Positions 30,669 through 38,585 of a stretch of DNA of 64,000 nucleotides are shown here, piece after piece. Source of the stretch: Ancylobacter novellus DSM 506 (GTDB taxonomy: Bacteria; Pseudomonadota; Alphaproteobacteria; Rhizobiales; Xanthobacteraceae). Made by a program: the position numbers and the translations under genes. The notes below the pieces were generated by a model that was not told the DNA's origin, ran no database searches, and saw only the letters and a list, made by a program, of their open reading frames with translations. Where the stretch lies: NCBI RefSeq assembly GCF_000092925.1, contig NC_014217.1, positions 3,038,001 to 3,102,000 on the forward strand, given 5' to 3'. Each line of letters starts with the position of its first letter. The first letter of the stretch is position 1.

Positions 30669-31349
30669 ATGCTTCGGCTTGAAGGCGTTTGGGCGGAGAT
30701 CGATGGCGTCACCGTGGTCCGCGATGCCAGTCTCGACGTGCCCGCCGGCGCGACTGTCGCTCTGATCGGCCGCAACGGCGCCGGCAAGACCAGTCTTCTG
30801 CGCCTGATCATGGGAGCGCTGAAACTTCGCTCGGGACAGATCCACTTCGACGGTCATGACCTGGCCGACCTGCCGCTACATCACCGCCCATCCATAGGCA
30901 TCGGCTATGCGCCGGAAAATCGCCGGCTCAATGGCTCGTTCACGCTGGAGGAAAACCTACGTTTTCCAGGCGAGGTGATACGGCTTTCCCCAGCGGAGCT
31001 GTCGCGGCGGCTCGATCTTGTCTACGCGGTGCTGCCAGAACTGCGAGATATGCGTGAACGGCCGGCCGCCGGCCTGTCCGGGGGCCAGGGCAAGATGGTA
31101 GCGCTCGGCCGCGCCCTAGTCGCCGGCACGCGACTGGTCCTGCTCGATGAGCCGTTCCAAGGCCTTGCGCCGGTGCTCGCGCAGCGCTACGGCGCGGCGC
31201 TGCGGGGATTGCGGGAGTTCGATCGCGACATTGCCCTGCTCATTACCGAGTCGAACCCGGGCCTGCTGCGTGCCTTCGCCGATGAGCATTACCTGATCGA
31301 GCGCGGCGAGATCTCGCGATCCGGCACGTTGCCCGTCGCAATCGACTAG
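30669..31349 (+). CDS. livF: ABC transporter ATP-binding protein, LivF family
   Basis: A 226-residue ATPase with Walker A GRNGAGKTS, signature LSGGQGKMVALGRAL and Walker B LVLLDEPFQGLAP. The switch region reads ITESN, with Glu-Ser in place of the more common Glu-His/Gln. The length is slightly below the usual 233-240 residues. It is the last gene of the importer operon, and its stop overlaps the stop of the convergent tautomerase gene by three bases. Confidence 0.92.
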   Translation: MLRLEGVWAEIDGVTVVRDASLDVPAGATVALIGRNGAGKTSLLRLIMGALKLRSGQIHFDGHDLADLPLHHRPSIGIGYAPENRRLNGSFTLEENLRFPGEVIRLSPAELSRRLDLVYAVLPELRDMRERPAAGLSGGQGKMVALGRALVAGTRLVLLDEPFQGLAPVLAQRYGAALRGLREFDRDIALLITESNPGLLRAFADEHYLIERGEISRSGTLPVAID

Positions 31350-31579
31350 CCCCTGGCCGCGCGCTGCTGGCGAAAGTCGCGGACAGGCAGGCCGCCCCAG
31401 CCCCAGTTCTCCATGTCGACCTCCTCGATGACGACGAAGGTCGCATCGAGGGGCTTGTGGAGGACATCTAGCAGCAACTGGCTGGCACCGGCGATCAGCG
31501 ACGCCTTCTCTTCAGGCGTGATGGAAGCACGACCGGGGCCCGATCCTTCGCGTGTGACCTGAATGGTGACGATCGGCAA
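31346..31579 (-). CDS. 4-oxalocrotonate tautomerase family protein
   Basis: A 77-residue protein starting MPIVTIQVTREGSG. After Met removal the catalytic Pro-1 would be exposed, as in all tautomerase-superfamily enzymes, which act on keto-enol substrates in aromatic or halogenated compound breakdown. The SLIAGASQLLLDVLHKP helix and the VVIEEVDMENWGWGGLPV strand fit the 4-OT subgroup. The usual Arg-11 is at the TREGSG segment, so its role is plausible but not certain. It is convergent with livF; the operator-like site at 31934-31955 lies about 355 bases upstream. Confidence 0.88.
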   Translation of the reverse strand: MPIVTIQVTREGSGPGRASITPEEKASLIAGASQLLLDVLHKPLDATFVVIEEVDMENWGWGGLPVRDFRQQRAARG

Positions 31580-32210
31580 GACAACCTCCCTTGGACGTTC
31601 GGCGGACGGACCGCCGTGGATGTGAAGGATTTCCCTGGCAGAGCAGCACCATTAACCGCCGATGACACGTTGACGGCCCATTCGACACAGTTGCGGGAAA
31701 TCGAACGCCGGACGCCCGGAGCGTGGGCGGCCGACCGGCTCATGCACTGCCGTGCCGCTGTTCCGTGATCCGCTTGCGACCGGCAGAACGATAACGCCGC
31801 GTTCCAGCTATCTGCCGTGGTCTGCGTCTCGGCCAGCACCATCAGTAGCTTCATCGCTCTTCGCTTCGGGAGCGGCGGATTGAAAACCGCCAGCATTACG
31901 AAGCCGCAGGCGGAGCAAGTCACTTGGACCTTGGTGTCGACGATACGATGGTATCGGTTCTCTCTAGACAATACGGCGCACCCATACGAAGCTAAATCTC
32001 GATCGGCCGCACTCGCTTCCGTATTGCCTGTTCTCGGCCTGCTGCGCTTTTAACAACAATTCATAAGGTTTCATTGGCCGTCCGGCTCCGAACGACGCAA
32101 GGTTCCATGGTCACAGCGTAGACGCGGCGTATCGAGGTGGGACCACGCTTCGGATGTCGTAGAGCGAGGTGGCGCTGCATTGGCAACACAGGTCAGCAGG
32201 AGAACGCACT
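31580..32210. other. Intergenic stretch between divergent genes
   Basis: About 630 bases between the tautomerase gene and the response-regulator gene, which point away from each other. It contains the composite operator-like site at 31934-31955. A minus-strand frame (31495-31971) includes a CSACG motif but has odd composition and overlaps the tautomerase gene, so it is not called. No other structure was seen. Confidence 0.45.
31934..31955. promoter_or_regulatory. Composite operator-like inverted repeat (site B)
   Basis: Half-sites GTGTC, then GAC, GATAC, then four bases (GATG), then GTATC. The centre GATAC-N4-GTATC is a perfect five-base inverted repeat. The same three-part arrangement occurs at 39955-39976, 92 bases upstream of the hydrolase operon, with the flanking TTGG also shared. 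It lies about 255 bases upstream of the response regulator and 355 bases upstream of the tautomerase. Confidence 0.55.
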
Positions 32211-32912
32211 ATGCGCCCATCGCCCGAGTTCTTTGTCGGCGCCGGCCATCCATCCCCGCGGTTTGCCGGGCTTTCGTCTATCGCGCGTTCGGGGCCCATC
32301 GTCTTCATCGCCGCCAGTGATGCATTTACGACCGAGGCATTGCGACCGATCATCTGCGACATGGGCTGGAGGGCGAAGGAACTGTCGTCGGCAGACGCTC
32401 TGCTACCAGAGCTGGAGGTCACCGTGCCGAGCTGTCTCGTCCTGGACATCTCGCGGCCAATGCCGGGAGATGTCCATATCGAGGACTACCTTGCCGCCCG
32501 GCGTGCCGAGATCCCCGTCGTCTGCCTCATCGGTACGGCCGACGTCCTGACGACGGTTCGCATCATGAAAACCGGCGCCGTCGACGTGCTGCCGAAACCG
32601 GTGCGATCCGATCTCTTGACCTCTGCGGTCCAGGAAGCTTTGGCACAAAGCCAGGCCATGCTGCGGGAGAACATGGTCTCGCGCACGATCCGCGAGAGCT
32701 ACGCATCGCTGAGCCCTCGCGAACGCGACGTGATGGGACTGATCGTGTGCGGCCTCCTGAACAAGCAGGTCGGCGGCGAACTCGGCATCAGCGAGATCAC
32801 GGTGAAAGCGCACCGCGGCCGGGTGATGCGGAAGATGAAGGCGCGCTCCTTCGTGGAACTCCTGAAGATGGCCGACACGCTGAAGCTCGCCGCGCGCCGC
32901 GCCGCCAATTGA
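32211..32912 (+). CDS. FixJ/NarL-type response regulator
   Basis: The ATG at 32211 follows CAGGAGAACG; an in-frame GTG at 32169 is less likely. The 233-residue product has a receiver domain (about 28-145) with the phospho-acceptor Asp at 79 (LVLDISRP) and Lys at 129 (VLPKP), then a LuxR-type helix-turn-helix (LSPRERDVMGLIVCGLLNKQ, ITVKAHRGRVMRKM). The acidic pair that binds Mg2+ in normal receivers is reduced to AASD, so phosphorylation may be weak or unusual. No histidine kinase is nearby. It converges with the STAND regulator, their stops eleven bases apart. Confidence 0.92.
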   Translation: MRPSPEFFVGAGHPSPRFAGLSSIARSGPIVFIAASDAFTTEALRPIICDMGWRAKELSSADALLPELEVTVPSCLVLDISRPMPGDVHIEDYLAARRAEIPVVCLIGTADVLTTVRIMKTGAVDVLPKPVRSDLLTSAVQEALAQSQAMLRENMVSRTIRESYASLSPRERDVMGLIVCGLLNKQVGGELGISEITVKAHRGRVMRKMKARSFVELLKMADTLKLAARRAAN

Positions 32913-32923
32913 GCCGGTGCCGG

Positions 32924-35830
32924 TCAGCGGTCGTCGATGCCGGATAGCTCGTCGATCAGCGCCTTGGCGCGACGCAGATCGGCGGTCTCGAATCCCTCGG
33001 TGAAGCGTCCGTAGATCGGCGCGAGGAGATTTCGCGCGTCGCGTCGCCGGCCGCTACCCTGATAGCGCCGGGCGAGGCTCAGAGCCGTGCGCAGCTCCCA
33101 GGACAAGGCGCCCTGTCGGCGTGCCCAATCCAGCGATTGCTGGAAATGTGTTTCGGCCGCGTGGTCCGCCGCCGCGTCACCTCTCGCCACGAGAAGCTCG
33201 CCCTTGATGCGCAGGACCTCGGCGATGCACCACAGTTCCTCATCGCGCTCGCACATGCCGAGTGCTTTGTCGATGAGCCCTAGACCCTCGTCGACGCTGC
33301 CGGCGAGGCACAATCCTTCGGCATATTGGGCGAACACCCAGGTATGGCGCAGTGAGAAGCGGTTCTCGGGCAGTACGGCCAGGGTGGTTCGCAGCAGGTC
33401 CAGGCCGGCGGCGACATCGCCTTGCTTGATCAGCAGGATTCCGCGAAAGCACTTGCCCCAGTGATGCCAGATCGGCAGGCCGTCCCGCGCTGAGCGGCTG
33501 AGCAGCAGGTCCGTGTAGTGCTGCGCGCCGGGCAAATCGTTGGCCATCAGCGAAAGCAGGCATGCCCCCTTGGCCAGCGAGTTGCAGAGGGTGAGCGTGT
33601 GGTCGAACGCCTGCGCTTCCTCGACATTGGTGGCATTCATCGTCTGGGCCTGCGTGACGAAGCCCTGCAGCCACAGGATGGACACCAGGAAATTGCGCGC
33701 GGTGATCTTCTGGTCGAACTGGAAGCGGATGATATGGGCGCGATGCACCGGCGCCACGTAACGGCTCAGCATGTACTCGATCTGCCGCCGCGCCGTCCGC
33801 TGGTCGCCAAGGAAATGGGCCGTGAAGCCCCGCATGCGCTCGCCGGTCAACGGATCCACCGGGTCGGACGACCGGGGCGCCACCTCGCAGAACCGGTCGG
33901 CGAGTGCCAACGCCTCTCGAAAGGCGCCGCGATTGTGTGCATGGCACCAAAGGCACCACAGGACGCGCAGCGTATAGTCGGTATCATCGAGCTTTTCGGC
34001 AATCCTCAGAGCCTCGTTCAGCGCCGCTTCGAGCTCCGTTCCCGAGGCTTCGATGTTGAGCAGCACAGCACCCAGAGCGTGCTGGAACTGAAGCTCAAGG
34101 CGCAGGTCACGTTGCGCGCTGGATGTCAGCACCAGCAGCGACTGCACGACCCGCGTGCGGCATTCGTTCATCAGCGAAAGGTGCATCCACAGCGGCAGCG
34201 CAGCCTGTGTGAGGGCAACGCCCAGCATGGCGTCGTCGCTTGACGAGAAGGCCCAGTCCAGCGCCTTACGCAGATTGTCGACGTGCCATCCATAGATCGT
34301 GAGCCACTCGTCGCGCCCGATCGCCTCGGCATCGGCGCCGGCGCGGACCAGCATGGCGCGATAATGTTCGGCATGTCGGCGTGCGGTGGAGGTGAACTCG
34401 CCACTGCCGACCAATTTCTCGATCGCGTAGGCGCGCGTGGTGTCGAGCAGGCGGTAGACGGGCGTCTGCCCTTTGGCATTCACGGAGACAAGCGACTTGG
34501 CGACCAGATCGGCAATGGCGCGAATGACATCTGCGGCGTCGTCCTCCATTCCGATCGCGACCGCCTGGGCGGCTTCAAGCGTGAAGCCGCCGACGAAGAT
34601 CGCCAGCCGGTGCAGCACCTTCTGCTCGGTGCGGTCGAGATACTGGTAGCTCCAGTCCAGCGCCGCCGTCAGGGTGCGATGCCGCGGCAGGGCAGTGCGC
34701 CTTCCCTGCATGAGTAGACGGAAGCGGTCGTCCAGCTGCGTCGCCAGATCCTGCAAGCCGAACGTATCCACGCGACTGGCGGCCAGTTCGATGGCCAGCG
34801 CCATGCCGTCCAGCTTGCGGCAGATGTTGGAGACGAGCGACACGGTCTCGTCCGTGACCTCAAACGCCGCGGAGTTGGACTTCGCGCGCTCGACGAACAG
34901 TTCGACTGCGGCGAAGGTCAGAGATTGCCGTGCGGTGAGGATCGCCGCTGCCGGCGGCGTGTCCAGTGGTTCGAGGTAGTGGACGTTCTCGCCTTCCACC
35001 CGCAGCGGTTCGCGGCTGGTCGCGAGTACTCGCAAATCGGCAGTGCCACGCAGGAGCGCGTCGATGAGGGCGCTGGCGGCGTCGAGGACATGCTCGCAAC
35101 TGTCGAACAGGAGCAGGACCCGGCGTGTGCGCAGGAAATCGACCACTTCCGAAATCGGATCGTCTGAAGTGACCGCTAGCCCGAGCGTGGCCGCCACGAC
35201 GCTCGACAGCGCAATCGACTTCGATACCGTCGCGAGATCGACGAAGAACACCCCGTCGGGATAAACCGGGGCAGCCCGGTCGGCGACCGTGAGTGCCACC
35301 GTCGTTTTGCCGATGCCGCCAGGACCGACGATGGTGAGAAGACGACGGTGCTCGAGGCGCTTGATGGCCTCGGCCACCACGCCATCGCGGCCGATGACTC
35401 GCGATATCCGTTTTGGTAGCGCCGGACTGCGCTGCGCCGCCACGGGCGCGATTGTCGGCGCTTCGATCGGCAGCAGTGAATGCACGACCGGCGCCACGAA
35501 GCGGTAGCCGCGGCCCGGCACGGCAACCACGTAGCGGGCACCTGCGCGTCCGTCGTTTAGCGTACGCCGCAGCAGGGCGATCTGAGTGCGCAGGTTTCCC
35601 TCATCGACGACGACGTTGGGCCAGGCCCGCGCCATCAGTACGTCCTTCGTGAGGACCTCGCCCGGCTGCTCGACGAGAGCGACCAGGATCTCCAGCGCAC
35701 GGCTGCCTATCCGGACGGGGGTGTCGCCCTCGAGCAGAAGCTGCCGCTCCGGCTGCAAGCGAAAGGGGCCGAACGTGACCTCGCGCGCGGCGCGCGGGCC
35801 TGCACTTTCTGACGAGGCTGCGATCGACAA
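32924..35830 (-). CDS. Winged-helix/STAND ATPase transcriptional regulator
   Basis: A 968-residue one-component regulator. Residues about 15-115 form an OmpR/PhoB-type winged helix (VTFGPFRLQPERQLLLEGD, GRGYRFVAPV). Residues about 145-450 form an NB-ARC-like STAND ATPase with Walker A GPGGIGKTT at 169-177 and Walker B VLLLFDSCEHV. The remaining half is helical and TPR-like (ALNEALRIAEKLDD, QSLDWARRQGAL), probably the sensor part. The start is TTG at 35830; no ATG precedes the winged helix. It is the last gene of a minus-strand run with the hydrolases and Ohr upstream, so it may sense stress linked to them. It has no transmembrane segment. Confidence 0.92.
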   Translation of the reverse strand: MSIAASSESAGPRAAREVTFGPFRLQPERQLLLEGDTPVRIGSRALEILVALVEQPGEVLTKDVLMARAWPNVVVDEGNLRTQIALLRRTLNDGRAGARYVVAVPGRGYRFVAPVVHSLLPIEAPTIAPVAAQRSPALPKRISRVIGRDGVVAEAIKRLEHRRLLTIVGPGGIGKTTVALTVADRAAPVYPDGVFFVDLATVSKSIALSSVVAATLGLAVTSDDPISEVVDFLRTRRVLLLFDSCEHVLDAASALIDALLRGTADLRVLATSREPLRVEGENVHYLEPLDTPPAAAILTARQSLTFAAVELFVERAKSNSAAFEVTDETVSLVSNICRKLDGMALAIELAASRVDTFGLQDLATQLDDRFRLLMQGRRTALPRHRTLTAALDWSYQYLDRTEQKVLHRLAIFVGGFTLEAAQAVAIGMEDDAADVIRAIADLVAKSLVSVNAKGQTPVYRLLDTTRAYAIEKLVGSGEFTSTARRHAEHYRAMLVRAGADAEAIGRDEWLTIYGWHVDNLRKALDWAFSSSDDAMLGVALTQAALPLWMHLSLMNECRTRVVQSLLVLTSSAQRDLRLELQFQHALGAVLLNIEASGTELEAALNEALRIAEKLDDTDYTLRVLWCLWCHAHNRGAFREALALADRFCEVAPRSSDPVDPLTGERMRGFTAHFLGDQRTARRQIEYMLSRYVAPVHRAHIIRFQFDQKITARNFLVSILWLQGFVTQAQTMNATNVEEAQAFDHTLTLCNSLAKGACLLSLMANDLPGAQHYTDLLLSRSARDGLPIWHHWGKCFRGILLIKQGDVAAGLDLLRTTLAVLPENRFSLRHTWVFAQYAEGLCLAGSVDEGLGLIDKALGMCERDEELWCIAEVLRIKGELLVARGDAAADHAAETHFQQSLDWARRQGALSWELRTALSLARRYQGSGRRRDARNLLAPIYGRFTEGFETADLRRAKALIDELSGIDDR

Positions 35831-35978
35831 TGCGAGGGTCCGTGATAGATCCCCTAATTATCAGCCGCGTCGGCTCGAGAATAAAGCCACCATTTCGGGC
35901 GACGGATAGCTGCGATCATGCACGAAGTGAACCGGCGAAATACAGGATTCGTCCGCTAACGCTGGGAAATCGGGGCCT

Positions 35979-36623
35979 TCAAGATCGAATCTGGACGCCC
36001 TCGGCCGGCAGGCATGCGAGGAGCTCGCGCGTGGTCGTGATGGCGTGCGCATAGGTCGGGCCGTTCAGCTCGTGCGCGGCATGCATCATCTCCTTCGAGA
36101 ACGCCGCGGTCGCGTCCCGAACAAGAGTGACGTGGAAGCCGAGCTCCATCGCGTAGCGTCCTGTGGACTCTATGCATGTATTCGCAAGCAGGCCCACGAC
36201 TATGACGTGCGTGATGCCATGCTGTCGGAGTTGCTGGTCGAGGTCCGTGTTGGCGAAGCCGCTTTGCGCCCAGTGCTCTTTCACGACGATGTCGCCCGGC
36301 TTTGGCGCGAAATCGGGATGCCAGTCGCCGCCCCACTCGCCTCGGGCGAAGGAGTGCCGCTTCATGATGGCGCGCTGGGTCGGATTGGGATGGCACCAGC
36401 ATTCGTAGTCGCCGGGTTCCCAGCGCCGGTGCGGTACGATGAAGACACGGATTCCGGCGCGGCGTACCGCCTGATCGACGGCTTTCAGATTGGCGATTAG
36501 ACCGACCTCCTCCGCGACCTCCTTCACCCGCGGCCAGATCTTGCCGCCCTCGGACAGGAAGTCGTTGTAGGGATCGACGAAAAGGAGCGCTGTCGATTTT
36601 CGGTGATAAGTGAGCTCCGACAT
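35979..36623 (-). CDS. Isochorismatase-family cysteine hydrolase
   Basis: A 214-residue hydrolase of the isochorismatase-like superfamily. The catalytic triad can be placed: Asp in LLFVDPYNDFL, Lys in IVVKEHWAQSGF and Cys in LLANTCIESTGRYAMELGF. Such enzymes cleave amides (nicotinamide, carbamoyl compounds) or vinyl ethers; the substrate is unknown. ATG at 36623 is preferred because GGAGAATGG suits it; a second ATG lies two codons upstream. It follows the uncharacterised protein gene by 32 bases on the same strand, and belongs to the presumed detoxification operon. Confidence 0.92.
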   Translation of the reverse strand: MSELTYHRKSTALLFVDPYNDFLSEGGKIWPRVKEVAEEVGLIANLKAVDQAVRRAGIRVFIVPHRRWEPGDYECWCHPNPTQRAIMKRHSFARGEWGGDWHPDFAPKPGDIVVKEHWAQSGFANTDLDQQLRQHGITHVIVVGLLANTCIESTGRYAMELGFHVTLVRDATAAFSKEMMHAAHELNGPTYAHAITTTRELLACLPAEGVQIRS

Positions 36624-36655
36624 TTCCATTCTCCGCTGCGCCGGCTGGCGATGGT

Positions 36656-37180
36656 TCAGTTTCGGAGCGCGGCGCGCTCGATGCTCGCGGCAAAGAACGG
36701 TGTCTCGCCGCGGTTGTGCGCGATCGACATGGGCTGGCGCTGGCTGCGGAACACATCAAGCGGAATGCCCTGGCGATCTAGGAAAGCCCGGAATTCATCG
36801 GTGGCCGTCGAGCGGACATGATTGGTGAACTCGCACCGTTCCCCGTCGATGGTCCTGACACTCATCTCCCAGAGAATGTGGAGGGTAGTCCTGCCGGCGG
36901 GTGTGAAGACGTCGGAGACGGACTCAAGGATCAAGTGATCCTTTCGCCCCAACGTTTCGACGTAATGCTGGACCATGAGGCTGCCGCCGATCACCTCGAC
37001 GTTGATCGACATGCGTCGGCCGTCGGGCGCGGTAGTGAAGCCCGCGGCGATGTGAGCAGGGGAGCATCCCTGGTACTCAGCCTCGCTCAGCGAGAAGCAC
37101 CACGCAGGGATGTCGATCTTGTCGATCGGCACGTTGATGGTCGCCGTGAAGCTCGATTCGACGATCTCGGTGTCGCTCAT
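36656..37180 (-). CDS. Uncharacterised protein, paralogue of 24198-24746
   Basis: A 174-residue cytoplasmic protein (MSDTEIVESSFTATINVPID). It aligns with the product of 24198-24746 throughout; shared elements include the D/PDGRRM segment, VEVIG/VEMIG, SDVFTP.GRT and the C-terminal HNRGETPFFAASIERA. A START-like (SRPBCC) fold is a guess from the strand and helix order. In both loci the gene sits beside redox or hydrolytic enzymes, so a role in binding or processing a hydrophobic or reactive substrate is possible. It lies between the alpha/beta hydrolase and isochorismatase-type genes on one strand. Confidence 0.75.
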   Translation of the reverse strand: MSDTEIVESSFTATINVPIDKIDIPAWCFSLSEAEYQGCSPAHIAAGFTTAPDGRRMSINVEVIGGSLMVQHYVETLGRKDHLILESVSDVFTPAGRTTLHILWEMSVRTIDGERCEFTNHVRSTATDEFRAFLDRQGIPLDVFRSQRQPMSIAHNRGETPFFAASIERAALRN

Positions 37181-37211
37181 ATCGTGTTTCCTTGATTTCG
37201 AAAGGAGCCAG

Positions 37212-38063
37212 TCAGAGGAAGTCGCGGATTAACCCGGCCACCTCGTCGGCGGCGGTATCCAATGCGAAGTGCCCCGCTTCGAGGATGTGAATCTCCGCCT
37301 GCGGCACGTCGCGCCGGTAGGCTTCGGGCTCGGAAAGGTCGAAGGAAGTGTCGTATTTGCCCCAGAGCACCAGCAAACGCGGCTGCGTTTTTCGCAGCCA
37401 TGCCTGCCAAGCCGGATAGGCAGCGACATTGCTGCGATAGTCGTAGAACAGCTCGGTCTGGATATCCGCCTGGCCGGGTCGTCCGAGGAAGGCGAGTTCG
37501 TCCGTCCAGAGATCGGGATCGTAGAGCTCGATCCGCGGATCGCTGCCCAGATGGCGCCGACGGGTGGCCTCCGGTGAAAGGAGATTGACGCGCAATGCCG
37601 ACTCGTGGGCAGCACGATCCGCCCAGTACGCGCGACGTTGCTCCCAGAGCTTGCCGAGGCCCGTCTCATGCGCGACCGCGTTCTGGATAATCAGCGCTTC
37701 GACCCGCTCGGGGTGAGCCATCGCCATGCGAAAGCCGACCGGGCCGCCGTAATCCTGCATGAACAGGCTGTAGTGGGAGAGGCCGAGCGTCTCTGCAAAC
37801 CGCGTCATGATGTCGGCCAGATGGTCGAAAGTGTAGGAGAAGTCGCTCGGCGGCGGTGCGGCGCTATGACCGAAGCCGGGATAGTCGGGTGCGATCAGGA
37901 GATAGTCGTCCGCCATTCGCTGAAGCAACGGTTCATACATTCGGGATGACGACGGCAACCCGTGAAGCAACAGCAGCGTCCGGGCGCCGGGGCGACCGGC
38001 CTGGCGGTAGAAGATCGGCAAGCCGCCGACTTCGCACGTGTGATAGCTCGGAAGGCCACTCAT
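37212..38063 (-). CDS. Alpha/beta hydrolase, epoxide hydrolase/dehalogenase type
   Basis: ATG at 38063 is chosen because GGAGGTGAT lies five bases upstream; an in-frame GTG at 38072 overlaps that site. The 283-residue protein has LLLLHGLPSSSRMYEPL (oxyanion HGLP), nucleophile elbow MQDYGGPVGF with Asp as nucleophile, and the catalytic His in LEAGHFAL. An Asp nucleophile points to epoxide hydrolase or haloalkane dehalogenase chemistry rather than esterase. The Trp next to the nucleophile that holds halide in dehalogenases is Tyr here, which favours an epoxide-hydrolase-like role. It lies between Ohr and the uncharacterised protein gene. Confidence 0.9.
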   Translation of the reverse strand: MSGLPSYHTCEVGGLPIFYRQAGRPGARTLLLLHGLPSSSRMYEPLLQRMADDYLLIAPDYPGFGHSAAPPPSDFSYTFDHLADIMTRFAETLGLSHYSLFMQDYGGPVGFRMAMAHPERVEALIIQNAVAHETGLGKLWEQRRAYWADRAAHESALRVNLLSPEATRRRHLGSDPRIELYDPDLWTDELAFLGRPGQADIQTELFYDYRSNVAAYPAWQAWLRKTQPRLLVLWGKYDTSFDLSEPEAYRRDVPQAEIHILEAGHFALDTAADEVAGLIRDFL

Positions 38064-38096
38064 CCTGATCACCTCCGGCGGGCATCGGCTGGCGCG

Positions 38097-38519
38097 TCAG
38101 ACCTTCACCCTGGTCACGACATCGATGTTGCCGTGCGTGGCGCGCGAATACGGACAGAGAGTGTGAGCTTCGTCGACCAGCGCCTGAGCTGCATCGTGCG
38201 GCAGGCCTGGAAGATTGACGTTCAGCCGGGCACCGAGCGTATAGGCGCCATCTATCAGGCTGAGATCCACCTCTGCGTCGATGGTAAAGCCCGGCGGAAG
38301 CGCCACCCGGCTCTTGCGTGCGGCGATGTTGATCGCGCTCTCGAAGCAGGCGGACCAGCCCGCGGCGAAGAGTTGCTCCGGGTTGGTGCCGGTGCCGTGG
38401 CCGCCTGGAGGAGAGAGGCGGATGTCAAGATTGCCGTCGGAACTACGGGAGGTGCCGCCTTCGCGTCCTCCCGTCGTGTGGACCTTGGCAGTGTAGAGCA
38501 GCTTGGGTTGTGCGTTCAT
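38097..38519 (-). CDS. ohr: Organic hydroperoxide resistance protein Ohr
   Basis: A 140-residue thiol peroxidase of the OsmC/Ohr family that reduces organic hydroperoxides. The two redox cysteines are in GWSACFESAIN and HTLCPYSRAT, at the family positions, and the Arg-containing TSRSSDGNLDIRL segment is present. Ohr genes are usually next to the MarR-type OhrR; none is here. Instead it sits inside a run with two epoxide-hydrolase-type genes and an isochorismatase-type gene, which suggests control by another regulator. Confidence 0.96.
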   Translation of the reverse strand: MNAQPKLLYTAKVHTTGGREGGTSRSSDGNLDIRLSPPGGHGTGTNPEQLFAAGWSACFESAINIAARKSRVALPPGFTIDAEVDLSLIDGAYTLGARLNVNLPGLPHDAAQALVDEAHTLCPYSRATHGNIDVVTRVKV

Positions 38520-38585
38520 TTCGATGTTTCCGTGGAAGAAAGAAGACAGGGAGCGGCGGCCTGCCGTGGCGGCCCTTGCTGGCCA

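Noticed and set aside
31495..31971. Minus-strand frame with a CSACG motif
   Set aside because: It overlaps the tautomerase gene in another frame and lacks a second Cys pair and a plausible start. The first part coincides with the operator-like site.
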